Assembly: GCA_903905665.1 (NCBI GenBank)
Contig: CAIVHJ010000094.1
Coordinates: 1-29,056 of the forward strand
From: an uncultured Phycisphaerales bacterium
Lineage (GTDB): Bacteria; Planctomycetota; Phycisphaerae; UBA1845; CAIVHJ01
Length of the DNA: 29,056 nt
Direction: 5' to 3'
How positions within the stretch are numbered: the stretch's first letter is position 1; each line of letters opens with the position of its first letter. A model generated the notes under the pieces. The model ran no database searches. It was given only the letters and a program-made list of their open reading frames with translations, and was not told the origin of the DNA. Positions 1 to 8,184 of the stretch are shown here, piece by piece. Position numbers and translations under genes: made by a program.

Positions 1-57
1 TCACGTCCGACTACAATTGCGAAAGGCTGTGAGTTAAATCAATGACGAGAAATCTTG
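1..57. repeat. Left copy of a 57-bp perfect inverted repeat (partner 28919-28975)
   Basis: These bases are the exact reverse complement of 28919-28975; the match stops at base 58 and on the other side runs off the window edge. The copy carries, on the plus strand, the last 11 codons and TAA stop (2-37) of the gene whose longer 3' end lies at 28939-29056 minus. On the minus strand it carries the last codons of the gene ending at 28942. A segment spanning two convergent gene ends has therefore been copied in inverted orientation next to an unrelated gene (the exonuclease). An assembly-graph overlap or a multiple-displacement-amplification chimera is the simplest explanation; a genuine inverted duplication is possible. 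Confidence 0.95.
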
Positions 58-69
58 TGGAGGGATGGG

Positions 70-936
70 TCAGGTCGCGTTCTCGATATCCACGAGGGTT
101 CGAAAGTCGCGCTCGGCCAGGATACGGATGCGCTGTCCCTCGGCGGCCAAGGCCTCGGCCCTGCGGTGCTTCTTGCTTCGCTTGTGTCCAGCGAGTTTGC
201 GGATGTCTTGGTCCCCAACCACCAACAGCGTCGTCGCCTTAGTCACGGACTTGGCGACGGTGCATCCGGCGTTGGCGGCGATTGCCTCCGCCTCGGGGCG
301 CGGGATGCTCAGCTCCCCCGTGAAGACGACCACTTCGCCGGACAGCGGTCCGTCGGGATTGCCCGCTCTGGGTGCTTGGGCGCGGCCGCGATCGAGGGAG
401 ATCGGCTGCCCCACTCGGACCAGCCAATCCTCCAGCCTCGTGCCTGTCTCGGCAATAGCCCGCAACACGATTTCTCCAGCGACTCGTGCATCCTCGACGG
501 CGACGTGGTGCTGGAATGTGATTCCGAGTTTCTGCGCGACGTTGGCGAGACCGTAGCCAGCGTGGGCGAACTCGCGCCACGCGCGCCGCGCGACCTTCGC
601 ACTGTCCAGCCACTTGCAGGCAACCGGCGGCAATCCGTACTTCTCCGCCGCGCGCCCAACGGCCACTCGATCGAATGGTGTGTGGGAGACCACGATGCGC
701 TGGGCGAGCATGTCGTGCAGACGCGTGAATACGTCCGGGAACTTTGGTGCATCGCGCACCGCGTCCTCGTTGATCCCATGGATGGATACGTTCAGTGGGT
801 GGAAGTAGTCCTCTGGGTTCACGAGTGTCTCCCACGGGGCGGGGGCGCGGCCGTCCACGAATGTCACAACGCCGAGTTGGCATATGCTCGATAGCCGATG
901 GTTTGCCGTTTCAATGTCAATCGCGACCAACTCCAT
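70..936 (-). CDS. DEDDh 3'-5' exonuclease with C-terminal BRCT domain
   Basis: The protein (288 aa from the chosen start) is an RNase-T/DnaQ-like exonuclease fused to a BRCT domain. It would remove nucleotides from DNA 3' ends in the cytoplasm. Visible motifs are Exo I (VAIDIETAN near the N-terminus, supplying the metal-binding Asp and Glu), Exo II (SHTPFD) and Exo III (HVAVEDA, with the DEDDh His and Asp). The last ~80 residues match a BRCT fold (GEVVVFTGEL..., then KATTLLVVGD). The start at 936 is chosen because the exonuclease core begins immediately after it and GAGG lies 9 nt upstream. A GTG at 1008 would overlap the ligA stop (GTGA) and add 24 residues with no recognisable fold. It is probably co-transcribed with and translationally linked to ligA. 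Family assignment is firm; the exact repair role is not known. Confidence 0.9.
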   Translation of the reverse strand: MELVAIDIETANHRLSSICQLGVVTFVDGRAPAPWETLVNPEDYFHPLNVSIHGINEDAVRDAPKFPDVFTRLHDMLAQRIVVSHTPFDRVAVGRAAEKYGLPPVACKWLDSAKVARRAWREFAHAGYGLANVAQKLGITFQHHVAVEDARVAGEIVLRAIAETGTRLEDWLVRVGQPISLDRGRAQAPRAGNPDGPLSGEVVVFTGELSIPRPEAEAIAANAGCTVAKSVTKATTLLVVGDQDIRKLAGHKRSKKHRRAEALAAEGQRIRILAERDFRTLVDIENAT

Positions 937-1004
937 GGCTGGTACCCTCGAGACCCACCGCTGTCGTACTTGGTGCGGGGGCGAATTGTGAAAAATAGAT
1001 ACAG

Positions 1005-3041
1005 TCACTTTGACCCGAAGCGACGGACGAACTCACTTTCGTCGATCACTTCGATGCCCAAGCTTCGGGCCTTATCCAATTTCGACCCCGGTGAAGCGCC
1101 ACAAACGACGAAGTCCGTATTGCCGGAGACCGATGACCCAACTTTTCCCCCTAGGTCTTTGATGCGTTTTTCAAGGCCGTTGCGCCCGAGCCGATCGAAC
1201 GATCCAGTCACGACGATCGTCTTACCCATCAGGGGGCCGGCGGTGCGCGCGCGCGGTTGGGTCATGTTTGCGCCGACGGATTTGAGGTCGGCGATGGCCT
1301 TTTGTCCGGTAATGCTCTGGAACCACTGGCGGAGGGCGGCGGCAACCTCGGGACCGATGCCTTCGACTTTCTGGAGGGTGGTTTCATCGGCGGTCATGAG
1401 GGCGTCGATCGTGCCGAAGTGGTCGGCGAGGAGTTCGGCGGTCGTGACGCCGACGTGGCGGATGCCGAGGGCAGCGAGGACGCGGGCGAGCGGGCGCTGC
1501 TTGCTGGCCTCGATGCCCGCGAGCAGCTTCTCGGTGCGCTTGCTACCTAGCTTGATCGGGGAGCCGGTTCGGGCGTTTACGCCGACCGGGAGACCGGCTA
1601 ACTCCTCGCGGCGGGCGAGTAGGCGGTACAGGTCGGCGAAAGACCGCACCAAGGCGCGTTGGGTGAGCGCTTCGACGACAGCGCTGCCGGCTGCTTCGAT
1701 ATCCATCTGGTTGCGACCACAGAAGAAGCGAAGGCGTTCGACGAGTTGGGCGGGGCAGGACGGGTTGATGCAACGGATATAGACGCCGTTTTCATCCTGC
1801 TGAACGTCCCCTTTGCAGTCGGGGCATCGGGTGGGGCGTCGGACGGGTTTGGCGTTGCGGGGTCGCTTTAATTCAACAACGGAGACAACCTGCGGAATGA
1901 TTTCACCGGCTTTTTCGATGACGACCGTGTCCCCGATTCTCACGCCAAGCCGATCCACTTGATCGAAATTGTGCAGGCTGGCCCGTTTGACTGTCGTTCC
2001 CGCGAGCAGCACCGGTTCCAGTTCGGCGACCGGCGTGATGGTTCCGAGTTTGCCGACCTGGAACGTCACATCTTTCAAAACGGTTTCAGCCTGTTCGGCC
2101 GGATATTTGAACGCAATCGCCCATCGCGGATATCGGGACGTGGCTCCAAGACGTTCGCGCTGGGCGAACGAATCGATCTTGATCACCAGTCCGTCGGTGA
2201 GATACGGCAGATCGCGTCGTTTCTTGTCCCAATCGTGAATGAAGCGTACCACGGCGTCCACGTCGTCGAAGACGTTCAGGAACGGGCTGATCGGAATGCC
2301 CCAGTCCCGGAATTTCTGGAACAACTCGGATTGAGTCGGAAACGTCGGACCGATGATTTCGCCCACCCCGTGGGCGATGAATGACAAACCGCGATCGGTG
2401 ATGCTTTGGGGATCGAGTTGTTTGAGCGTACCCGCCGCGGCGTTTCGCGGATTGGCGAACGTGGGTTCGCCTTCGCTCATCAGTTTCTCGTTGTACCGCC
2501 GAAAATCCTTCAGCGGCCAGAAAATCTCGCCACGAACTTCCAGAATCTTCGGGAGATCGTCCTCACGCAGTTTCAGCGGAATCGCCCGAATCGTGCGCGC
2601 GGTGTGGGTGATGTCGTCGCCGACCTCGCCGTCCCCCCGCGACGCCACCCGCACGAGTGTTCCATCCTCATACCGTAGCGATGCCGCGACCCCGTCAATT
2701 TTGGGATCGACGACGTAGCGGTATTTTTCCTGTCCCAGTGCTTTTCGAATTCGTTCGTCGAATTCGCGGAGTTCGTTTTCGTTATAGGTGTTGTCGATCG
2801 AACGCATCGGAACGGCGTGTCGAACGTGTTGAAAGCCTTCGATCGGCTGGCCGCCGACACGCTGCGTCGGGGATTCCGGGGTCACGAGTTCAGGATGCTG
2901 CTCCTCCAGTTCGCGGAGTTGACGAAGCAAGCGATCGTACTGATCGTCAGAAACGACGGGTTGGGCGAGAACGTAATACCGGTAATCGTGCTCGCGGATT
3001 TCGTTTCGGAGTTTTTCGATCCGGGTTCGAGCGTCGGTCAT
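1005..3041 (-). CDS. ligA: NAD-dependent DNA ligase LigA
   Basis: This is a full-length (678 aa) bacterial NAD+-dependent DNA ligase, which seals nicks in replication and repair via an enzyme-AMP intermediate. The order of domains is normal. Domain Ia is at the N-terminus (HDYRYYVL, used in NMN binding). The adenylation domain has the active lysine in PKIDG (about residue 114) and the downstream SRGDG motif. These are followed by the OB fold, a four-cysteine zinc finger (CPDC ... CINPSC), helix-hairpin-helix repeats and a C-terminal BRCT domain (GKTIVVTGSFD...). No catalytic residue appears missing. The next gene downstream (exonuclease) also ends in a BRCT. No Shine-Dalgarno sequence precedes the ATG; a promoter candidate lies so close that the transcript could be leaderless. 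Confidence 0.98.
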   Translation of the reverse strand: MTDARTRIEKLRNEIREHDYRYYVLAQPVVSDDQYDRLLRQLRELEEQHPELVTPESPTQRVGGQPIEGFQHVRHAVPMRSIDNTYNENELREFDERIRKALGQEKYRYVVDPKIDGVAASLRYEDGTLVRVASRGDGEVGDDITHTARTIRAIPLKLREDDLPKILEVRGEIFWPLKDFRRYNEKLMSEGEPTFANPRNAAAGTLKQLDPQSITDRGLSFIAHGVGEIIGPTFPTQSELFQKFRDWGIPISPFLNVFDDVDAVVRFIHDWDKKRRDLPYLTDGLVIKIDSFAQRERLGATSRYPRWAIAFKYPAEQAETVLKDVTFQVGKLGTITPVAELEPVLLAGTTVKRASLHNFDQVDRLGVRIGDTVVIEKAGEIIPQVVSVVELKRPRNAKPVRRPTRCPDCKGDVQQDENGVYIRCINPSCPAQLVERLRFFCGRNQMDIEAAGSAVVEALTQRALVRSFADLYRLLARREELAGLPVGVNARTGSPIKLGSKRTEKLLAGIEASKQRPLARVLAALGIRHVGVTTAELLADHFGTIDALMTADETTLQKVEGIGPEVAAALRQWFQSITGQKAIADLKSVGANMTQPRARTAGPLMGKTIVVTGSFDRLGRNGLEKRIKDLGGKVGSSVSGNTDFVVCGASPGSKLDKARSLGIEVIDESEFVRRFGSK

Positions 3042-3047
3042 GGGATT

Positions 3048-3076
3048 ATTTTACGATGGTTCGGATGGTCCGTAAA
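3048..3076 (-). promoter_or_regulatory. Candidate sigma-70 promoter of ligA (possibly leaderless)
   Basis: Read on the minus strand there is TTTACG (3071-3076), a 17-bp spacer, then TAAAAT (3048-3053). The -10 matches 5 of 6 consensus bases and the -35 matches 4 of 6. A start point 6-7 nt downstream of the -10 falls on or next to the A of the ligA ATG (3041), and no Shine-Dalgarno sequence is present between them. This is a pattern call by eye. Confidence 0.45.
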
Positions 3077-3176
3077 TTCAATCGTCCACTCGATTCCCAC
3101 GTCGGCGTCCGCCTTGCTGTTGTGGGTCGTGCGATGTAGGGTATGTCCGGCGGGATCAAACGGAGGTTTTCTCAAC

Positions 3177-4172
3177 ATGAAGACATTCTGGGATCGTGAA
3201 AAACTCTCGGAACTGGCCAGAAGTTATCAACCGGTGTGTGTCTTGGCGGCTGCCTGCGACTGGAACGTGTTTGGTGTGCTGGCGGATCGCTCAATGACGA
3301 CTGCGCAACTGGCCGGCCGACTTCGCACCGACCCGCGCGCCACCGGAGTGTTGCTGGATGCGCTGGCGGCGCTGGACCTTCTGCACAAGCAGCAGGATCA
3401 GTATTTGCTGCCGGACGAACTTCGTCCATGGCTGGTCGGAAGCGGTCCCTCCAGTTTGTTACCAATGTTGCAGCACCAGGGCAATTGTCTTCGTCGCTGG
3501 GCCCAGTTGTCCACCGTCGTCCGAACCGGCCGACCGGTGCCTCGTCAACCCAGTGCTCGGGGAGAAGCCGCCGATCTCGAAGCATTCATCGAAGCGATGA
3601 ACGTCATCTGCGAACCCGTCGCCGATCAAATACTCGCCGAAGTTTCGATCCCGCCGTTTTCGCATCTGCTCGACGTGGGGGGTGGTTCAGGAACATGGAC
3701 GATCGCTTTTCTGCGTGCGCATCCCCAGGCCAAAGCCACGCTGTTCGATCTGACCGATGTGATTCCTCAGGCCCAGCGGCGCCTGAAAGATGCCGGATTG
3801 CTCGATCGGGTTAAACTGGCGGCGGGAGATTTTTATATCGATCCGCTGCCCAAGGGAGCGGACTTGATCTGGCTGAGCGCCATCGTGCATCAAAACTCCC
3901 GTGAGCAGAATCGTGAGTTGTTCCGAAAAATTCATGCCGTACTTCAACCGGGTGGATCGGTTTTGATTCGCGATATCGTCATGAACGACGACCACACCCA
4001 GCCGGCGGCGGGAGCACTCTTTGCCATCAATATGCTGGTCGGCACCGAAGGGGGCGGAACCTTCAGCCTCGACGAACTGACTGACGACCTGCAAACCGCA
4101 GGTTTCGGAGATGTGAACTTGCTGCGCAGCGACGAAGGAATGAACGCCATCGTTCGCGCCGGTAAGCGATAG
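3177..4172 (+). CDS. SAM-dependent O-methyltransferase (plant-COMT/acetylserotonin type)
   Basis: The protein (331 aa) has the two-domain layout of small-molecule O-methyltransferases. An N-terminal winged-helix dimerisation domain (TTAQLAGRLRTDP ... LDALAALDLL) is followed by a Rossmann methyltransferase domain. The glycine-rich SAM motif I is LLDVGGGSGTW (about residues 164-174), with an acidic LFDLTDV strand end after it and LQPGGSVLIRD near the C-terminal half. It probably methylates a hydroxyl on a small molecule in the cytoplasm; the substrate cannot be told. The start at 3177 has GGAGG 10 nt upstream (3162-3166). It stands alone between the divergent ligA and the polysaccharide locus. 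There is a 300-nt gap before the latter, so a role in the polysaccharide pathway is only possible, not supported. Confidence 0.88.
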   Translation: MKTFWDREKLSELARSYQPVCVLAAACDWNVFGVLADRSMTTAQLAGRLRTDPRATGVLLDALAALDLLHKQQDQYLLPDELRPWLVGSGPSSLLPMLQHQGNCLRRWAQLSTVVRTGRPVPRQPSARGEAADLEAFIEAMNVICEPVADQILAEVSIPPFSHLLDVGGGSGTWTIAFLRAHPQAKATLFDLTDVIPQAQRRLKDAGLLDRVKLAAGDFYIDPLPKGADLIWLSAIVHQNSREQNRELFRKIHAVLQPGGSVLIRDIVMNDDHTQPAAGALFAINMLVGTEGGGTFSLDELTDDLQTAGFGDVNLLRSDEGMNAIVRAGKR

Positions 4173-4472
4173 AATTCCAGGCGTTGATGGTATTGATCGA
4201 CTCTGATGCGTTGTCGTGACTCTCCGGCAGGACCGATAAATCGCTGATCCCCACATTCTCTCTGCCGCTATAAGAGTGTTGATCTTCGTTCGTGACCACC
4301 GACATTATCGGAACCTGGACCAAAACCCCGATCCGACCGCTTTTTGTTGCACTTCGCGGAACATTGAAATTATCCCCACCCCCTTCGCGTCCGATACACG
4401 GAAAGCATGAAGCCGCCGGCCCTGACGCCGGAAGCGTATTCGCCGCGACTCGCTCAGGACGAGGATACGATT
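4173..4472. other. Intergenic region upstream of the polysaccharide locus
   Basis: There is no convincing gene here. It should hold the promoter and leader of the following 17-kb locus. The best promoter-like pair found is TTGCAC (4347-4352), 17 bp, then TTATCC (4370-4375), which is weak. No clear terminator for the methyltransferase gene was seen. The in-frame ATG at 4407 lies inside this stretch but precedes the signal peptide of the next gene by 22 non-signal-like residues, so it was not used. Confidence 0.4.
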
Positions 4473-5294
4473 ATGAAGGTCTTGCGCATCACTCCGGTCT
4501 TTGTGGTACTGGTCGCCCTGTCGTACGGAAGCGGTTGTGCTCCGACTCAGCAGGAGATATTGACGTTTCTCAACGGAGCGGATCACACCGCCGTCGATGC
4601 CGGATACCGACTGGGCCCCACCGATTACATCCGCGTCATTTCTTTACAGGCGCCGGAAGTGAATCGGGAAGTAGTGGTTCGCGCGGACGGCACGGTGCAT
4701 CTCGATTTACTGGGGAACGTGCGCGTGGCGGGCCTGACTCCCCGCGAAGCCGCCGCAAAAATCCAGCAAGAACTGCGACTCTATTACGTCGATCCCAAGG
4801 TAGATGTCTCGGTCAATACCTACAACAGCAAGATGTTTACCGTCCACGGGGAAATCGTCGGGGGACAGGGTGGCGGAGCCGGAGAACGCAACACCATCAA
4901 AGTACCCGTCACCGGCCACGATACAATTCTGAACGTGTTGAGTACTTATCCTCCCACGTTTGGCGCGTGGCTCGAACAAGTCCACCTGATCCGACCCGAT
5001 CCCAAAGACCCGAAAAAGAACCAGACGCTCATCCTTGACGTGAGCAAAATGTTGACGGGCGGCGATTTGAGGCAGAACTACATTCTTCAGGAAGGGGATA
5101 TTTTGTGGGTTCCGCCTACTCCGCTGGCCTGGGTGGGTTATCGCATCCGCGAAGTGCTTCAGCCGATCAATCCCGCTTTGGATGCCTATACCCGACCGGC
5201 GGCCTTCAAGGATGCTAACGAAGAATACAAAGGACAGGACGACAACAATAAGAATACCGGCGTCAATCTGCTCAACCAGATTCGACTGCCTTGA
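4473..5294 (+). CDS. Polysaccharide export outer-membrane lipoprotein (Wza/OPX type)
   Basis: The protein (273 aa) begins with a lipoprotein signal: a hydrophobic stretch ending in SYGSGC with Cys22 as the likely lipidated residue. It continues with a polysaccharide-export (Poly_export/PES) domain recognisable from GYRLGPTDYIRVISLQ ... VRADGTVHLDLLGNVRVAGLTPREAA. One or more SLBB-like beta-grasp segments follow (VDVSVNTYNSKMFTVHGEIVG ... LQEGDILWVPP). Such proteins form the outer-membrane channel for capsule or EPS, so location is periplasm/outer membrane. The start at 4473 is supported by GAGG 8 nt upstream and by the signal peptide. It is shorter than E. coli Wza and similar to the OPX proteins of XrtA-type EPS loci. 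It is the first gene of the locus, with 79 nt before the co-polymerase gene. Confidence 0.9.
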   Translation: MKVLRITPVFVVLVALSYGSGCAPTQQEILTFLNGADHTAVDAGYRLGPTDYIRVISLQAPEVNREVVVRADGTVHLDLLGNVRVAGLTPREAAAKIQQELRLYYVDPKVDVSVNTYNSKMFTVHGEIVGGQGGGAGERNTIKVPVTGHDTILNVLSTYPPTFGAWLEQVHLIRPDPKDPKKNQTLILDVSKMLTGGDLRQNYILQEGDILWVPPTPLAWVGYRIREVLQPINPALDAYTRPAAFKDANEEYKGQDDNNKNTGVNLLNQIRLP

Positions 5295-5373
5295 TTCGAC
5301 GGAGAGCAACCGGATTCGGGCGTGACGTGCGAAGTGAATCATTCGCCCTCATAACAGGAAGTCGATCATCACT

Positions 5374-7119
5374 ATGGCCAACAATTTGGAACATACCAAG
5401 GAAGATTTGCAACGAACCGTACGTGAAATCCTCCGTGTGGTGATTCAGCGACGGTGGTCGTTCTTTATTCCGTTTTGCCTGGCCGCCACCGTCGTCTTTG
5501 TCGGAAGTCACAGCCTTCCCCGGGTTTATCGCACGGAAACCGTGTTTGAACGCATCAGCACCATTCCGATCGCCAACGTGCTCAATCGCGAAGGACCCAT
5601 GTCGATCAACGCCCTTCGACAAACTATGGAATCTGATATGTTCGGCGAGCAGGCCATGCTTCGCGTCGCCGAGAAAATGGGCCGCACGCAACGTCTCCCG
5701 AAAGATGAAAACGGCCAACTGACCACGGCGGGCCTGGCCGAAGCCAAACGTCTCGCAAAAGGACTTCGCGGGAAAGTCAGCTACTCGCTCGTCGGAGAAC
5801 CCAACGACAGCCTCGATCGAATCAAAATCATCGCCACCAGCGACGATCCCAACGAAATCGTCGCTCTGGCCAATGCCACCCTCGAAAACTATGTGCAAAC
5901 CGCACAGGAACGGTTCCGCAACAAACTCCAGGATGCGGTCAAAACCTATGACGAACAGGTCGAGGAGCAGATGATTCTGATCAACCAGAAGGAAGGCGAT
6001 CTGGAACGACTTGAAACCGAAGCTCCTTGCGCCAATCGCTATACCTACATCGCCACCGGACAGGAAGTCAATTCGCTAACCAATGCGTGTGAAAACCTCA
6101 AAGTTCGAATCACCGAATACGACCGGGAATTGGCCGCCCTGGAATCCCAGCTCAACGCCACACCGGTTCCCAAACTCGTTCAGGATTCGCTCAGGACGCA
6201 CGATCCCGCTTCGCAGGATACGGAAAGTTCCCTGGCATCGGAGCGTCAGCGGTTGCGAACGCTTCTTCAGGAAAGCGAGAACCGCCTGATGCGCTATCAG
6301 TACGAGAACCAGATGACCGAAGTCCATCCGGCCGTCGTCAAGGAGCGAACCTGGCGGCAACAGATGTTCGACCAACTGGAGCAGGTGGAATTGAAACTGG
6401 CTTCGTTTGCTCAGGGTGCCAAGCAATACACCGACAATCCGGCCCAGGTCGAAGTCCTCAATACCAGTCGGCAGAACCTCGAAACCAAAATCGAAATTGT
6501 CCGCGCCAATCGGACCGATGCCGAGCGAACTCTGGCCGAAAAATCATCCGAACTGGACTCCAAAACCGTATCGCGAGAATCCGGCCGCGCTAAAACGAAT
6601 CTCTATAACACCTTCTCTCAGGACATCGAATCCGCCAAGAAAAACCTGGGCATGTTGCGCGACAACCGACAAAGCATCGTGCGCGTCCTCAATGTCGATG
6701 CCAGGGATCAGGGCATTCGATTCAACACCGTCAGTGCGGCGGAAACCGCGAAGCGACCGATTCTTCCCAGTGCGCGAACCATCGTGTTGTTGGCGCTGGG
6801 TGTCGGATTGGCGTTTGGAGCCTGCAGCGTCTTTGTGCGAGAGTTTTTCGATCATACGTATCAGACCTCCAATGCGGTGAGCGTGTCACTTGGAATCCCG
6901 ATCCTGGAAAGCATCGACGAGATCATTCTTGCGGCGGATCGTCGCCGATTGTTGCTCCGGCGGCTGGTGGCGGTTCCGGTGGCATGTCTGTTTTTAGCGG
7001 TGGCGATGGGATCGGGCATGATGGCCTATCTGAGCATTGAAGATCCTCCGCTGTATCACAAGATCGTTTATCAAACGACGCATGTGCTTGGAAACCATGA
7101 TTCCCACGAGCAGGTCTAG
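5374..7119 (+). CDS. Polysaccharide co-polymerase / chain-length determinant (Wzz-GNVR type) without kinase domain
   Basis: This 581-aa inner-membrane protein has a Wzz-like N-terminus with TM1 (about residues 29-44). A long periplasmic region is rich in predicted coiled coil (QEQMILINQKEGDLERLETEA..., SERQRLRTLLQESENRLMRY). A proline-containing segment (AKRPILPSAR) then precedes TM2 (about 468-485), as expected for PCP proteins that control chain length and contact Wza. Unusually, after a ~45-residue cytoplasmic stretch there is a third hydrophobic segment (about 531-552) and a short tail. There are no Walker motifs; the kinase is the next gene, 26 nt downstream, so this is a split PCP/BY-kinase pair. 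AGGAAG lies 12 nt upstream of the ATG. Function as PCP is well supported by architecture and neighbours. Confidence 0.88.
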   Translation: MANNLEHTKEDLQRTVREILRVVIQRRWSFFIPFCLAATVVFVGSHSLPRVYRTETVFERISTIPIANVLNREGPMSINALRQTMESDMFGEQAMLRVAEKMGRTQRLPKDENGQLTTAGLAEAKRLAKGLRGKVSYSLVGEPNDSLDRIKIIATSDDPNEIVALANATLENYVQTAQERFRNKLQDAVKTYDEQVEEQMILINQKEGDLERLETEAPCANRYTYIATGQEVNSLTNACENLKVRITEYDRELAALESQLNATPVPKLVQDSLRTHDPASQDTESSLASERQRLRTLLQESENRLMRYQYENQMTEVHPAVVKERTWRQQMFDQLEQVELKLASFAQGAKQYTDNPAQVEVLNTSRQNLETKIEIVRANRTDAERTLAEKSSELDSKTVSRESGRAKTNLYNTFSQDIESAKKNLGMLRDNRQSIVRVLNVDARDQGIRFNTVSAAETAKRPILPSARTIVLLALGVGLAFGACSVFVREFFDHTYQTSNAVSVSLGIPILESIDEIILAADRRRLLLRRLVAVPVACLFLAVAMGSGMMAYLSIEDPPLYHKIVYQTTHVLGNHDSHEQV

Positions 7120-7145
7120 TGGGTTGACGTGAAGGAAACGGTTCC

Positions 7146-8102
7146 ATGGGTTTAATCGCAGATGCACTCCGAAAAGCGGAACAAGAACGACTGACTCGGG
7201 AGCAATCTCAGACCAATGGCTGCCAGCCCAACGAGGTGCTCCCGGTTCCACCGAACGAACTGGTCGATGTTCCACCTGCTTTGCGGGAACATCTGTCGTC
7301 CATCGAACCCACAAAAGAAATTCAATCTGAAGTGCCCCCCATTGCCGCCGGACCGGATACGCCGAACGAGTTGCTTCCAAATCCCGAATACATCGTCGAC
7401 GAATCGATCGTCGTTTACCACGATAAATGCAGCGAACTTACCGAACAATACAGGGCTTTACGCGCCCGAATCACCGCACAAAACAGCACGGGTGAAAACC
7501 AGATCCTCGCCATCACCAGCAGTATTCCGCGCGAAGGCAAGAGCGTCACCACCATGAACTTGTCCTGGGTGATGTCGGAAATCCGGCATTTCAAAGTGCT
7601 CATGATTGACGGTGATTTTCGGCGTAGTTCGTTGGCAAAAATGATGAATGTTCCCGAATATCCGGGTTTGGCAGATTTGTTGCGGGACGAATGCCGGTTG
7701 TCGGATGTCATCCGGCCGACGCCGCTGCCGAACCTTCATATCATCACGGCTGGAACGACTCAGGGATTCAATGCCGCCGAATTGCTCAGTTCGCAGAAAA
7801 TCGGAAATGTTTTTTCCGAATGTCGTCGCCGCTATCAGTATACGTTTGTGGACACCCCACCGGCGAGCACTGTTTCTGACGCAAGCGTGCTCGCTTCATG
7901 GTGCAACGGAGTGTTATTTGTGGTGCGAATGGGTCGGACCCCCGAACCGGTCGCGCAAGCCACGCTCCGAGCACTGCAAGCCAATAATGTGCATATCCTT
8001 GGCTGTGTAGCAGCAGGTCGCTGCCACCGCACCGGAACCTATGGCCGCTACTACGGTTACTACCGGTACTACAAAGATTACTATCATTATTATCATAAGT
8101 AA
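7146..8102 (+). CDS. Cytoplasmic tyrosine autokinase (BY-kinase, CpsD/CapB type)
   Basis: The protein (318 aa) is a P-loop bacterial tyrosine kinase that would phosphorylate itself and regulate polymer assembly with the PCP encoded just before it. It opens with ADALRKAEQER, a start common to EPS-locus kinases, followed by ~80 variable residues. Walker A is SIPREGKS (about 126-133), Walker A' is VLMIDGDFRR and Walker B is YTFVDTPP. The C-terminus is an extreme tyrosine cluster: 11 of the last 20 residues are Tyr, mostly as YY pairs. That is the autophosphorylation tail of this family. There are no membrane segments; anchoring is expected through the PCP protein. AAGGAA lies upstream of the ATG. 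Confidence in family is high; the phosphorylation targets are unknown. Confidence 0.93.
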   Translation: MGLIADALRKAEQERLTREQSQTNGCQPNEVLPVPPNELVDVPPALREHLSSIEPTKEIQSEVPPIAAGPDTPNELLPNPEYIVDESIVVYHDKCSELTEQYRALRARITAQNSTGENQILAITSSIPREGKSVTTMNLSWVMSEIRHFKVLMIDGDFRRSSLAKMMNVPEYPGLADLLRDECRLSDVIRPTPLPNLHIITAGTTQGFNAAELLSSQKIGNVFSECRRRYQYTFVDTPPASTVSDASVLASWCNGVLFVVRMGRTPEPVAQATLRALQANNVHILGCVAAGRCHRTGTYGRYYGYYRYYKDYYHYYHK

Positions 8103-8132
8103 GCCATTGTGTCCCATCATATTGGCACGTTA

Positions 8133-8151
8133 AAGGGCGATTTGGGCCCTT
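8133..8151 (+). other. Small hairpin between the kinase and FemAB genes
   Basis: AAGGGC (8133-8138) pairs with GCCCTT (8146-8151) around a 7-nt loop. There is no T-tract after it, so it is not a typical intrinsic terminator; it might trim or stabilise the message. It lies in an 82-nt gap between two genes read in the same direction. Confidence 0.35.
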
Positions 8152-8184
8152 AAGTGTGGCCATCGCCTTGCCGATACCACAAGA

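Noticed and set aside
55..894. Long plus-strand open frame (279 codons) opposite the exonuclease gene, plus other frames in the same stretch
   Set aside because: It is antisense to a protein with complete exonuclease motifs. Its translation has no recognisable domain, and the stretch is GC-rich, which favours spurious open frames.
2817..3176. Upstream in-frame extension of the methyltransferase gene (start at 2817)
   Set aside because: It overlaps the 5' end of ligA antisense, and the sequence has no methyltransferase similarity. A good GGAGG sits before the ATG at 3177.
4347..4375. Possible sigma-70 promoter for the polysaccharide locus
   Set aside because: The -35-like TTGCAC is acceptable and the spacing is 17, but the -10 (TTATCC) is poor. 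It is mentioned only in the intergenic entry.
8133..8151. Intrinsic terminator between the kinase and FemAB genes
   Set aside because: The stem is only 6 bp and no T-tract follows on the plus strand. It is kept as a plain hairpin.
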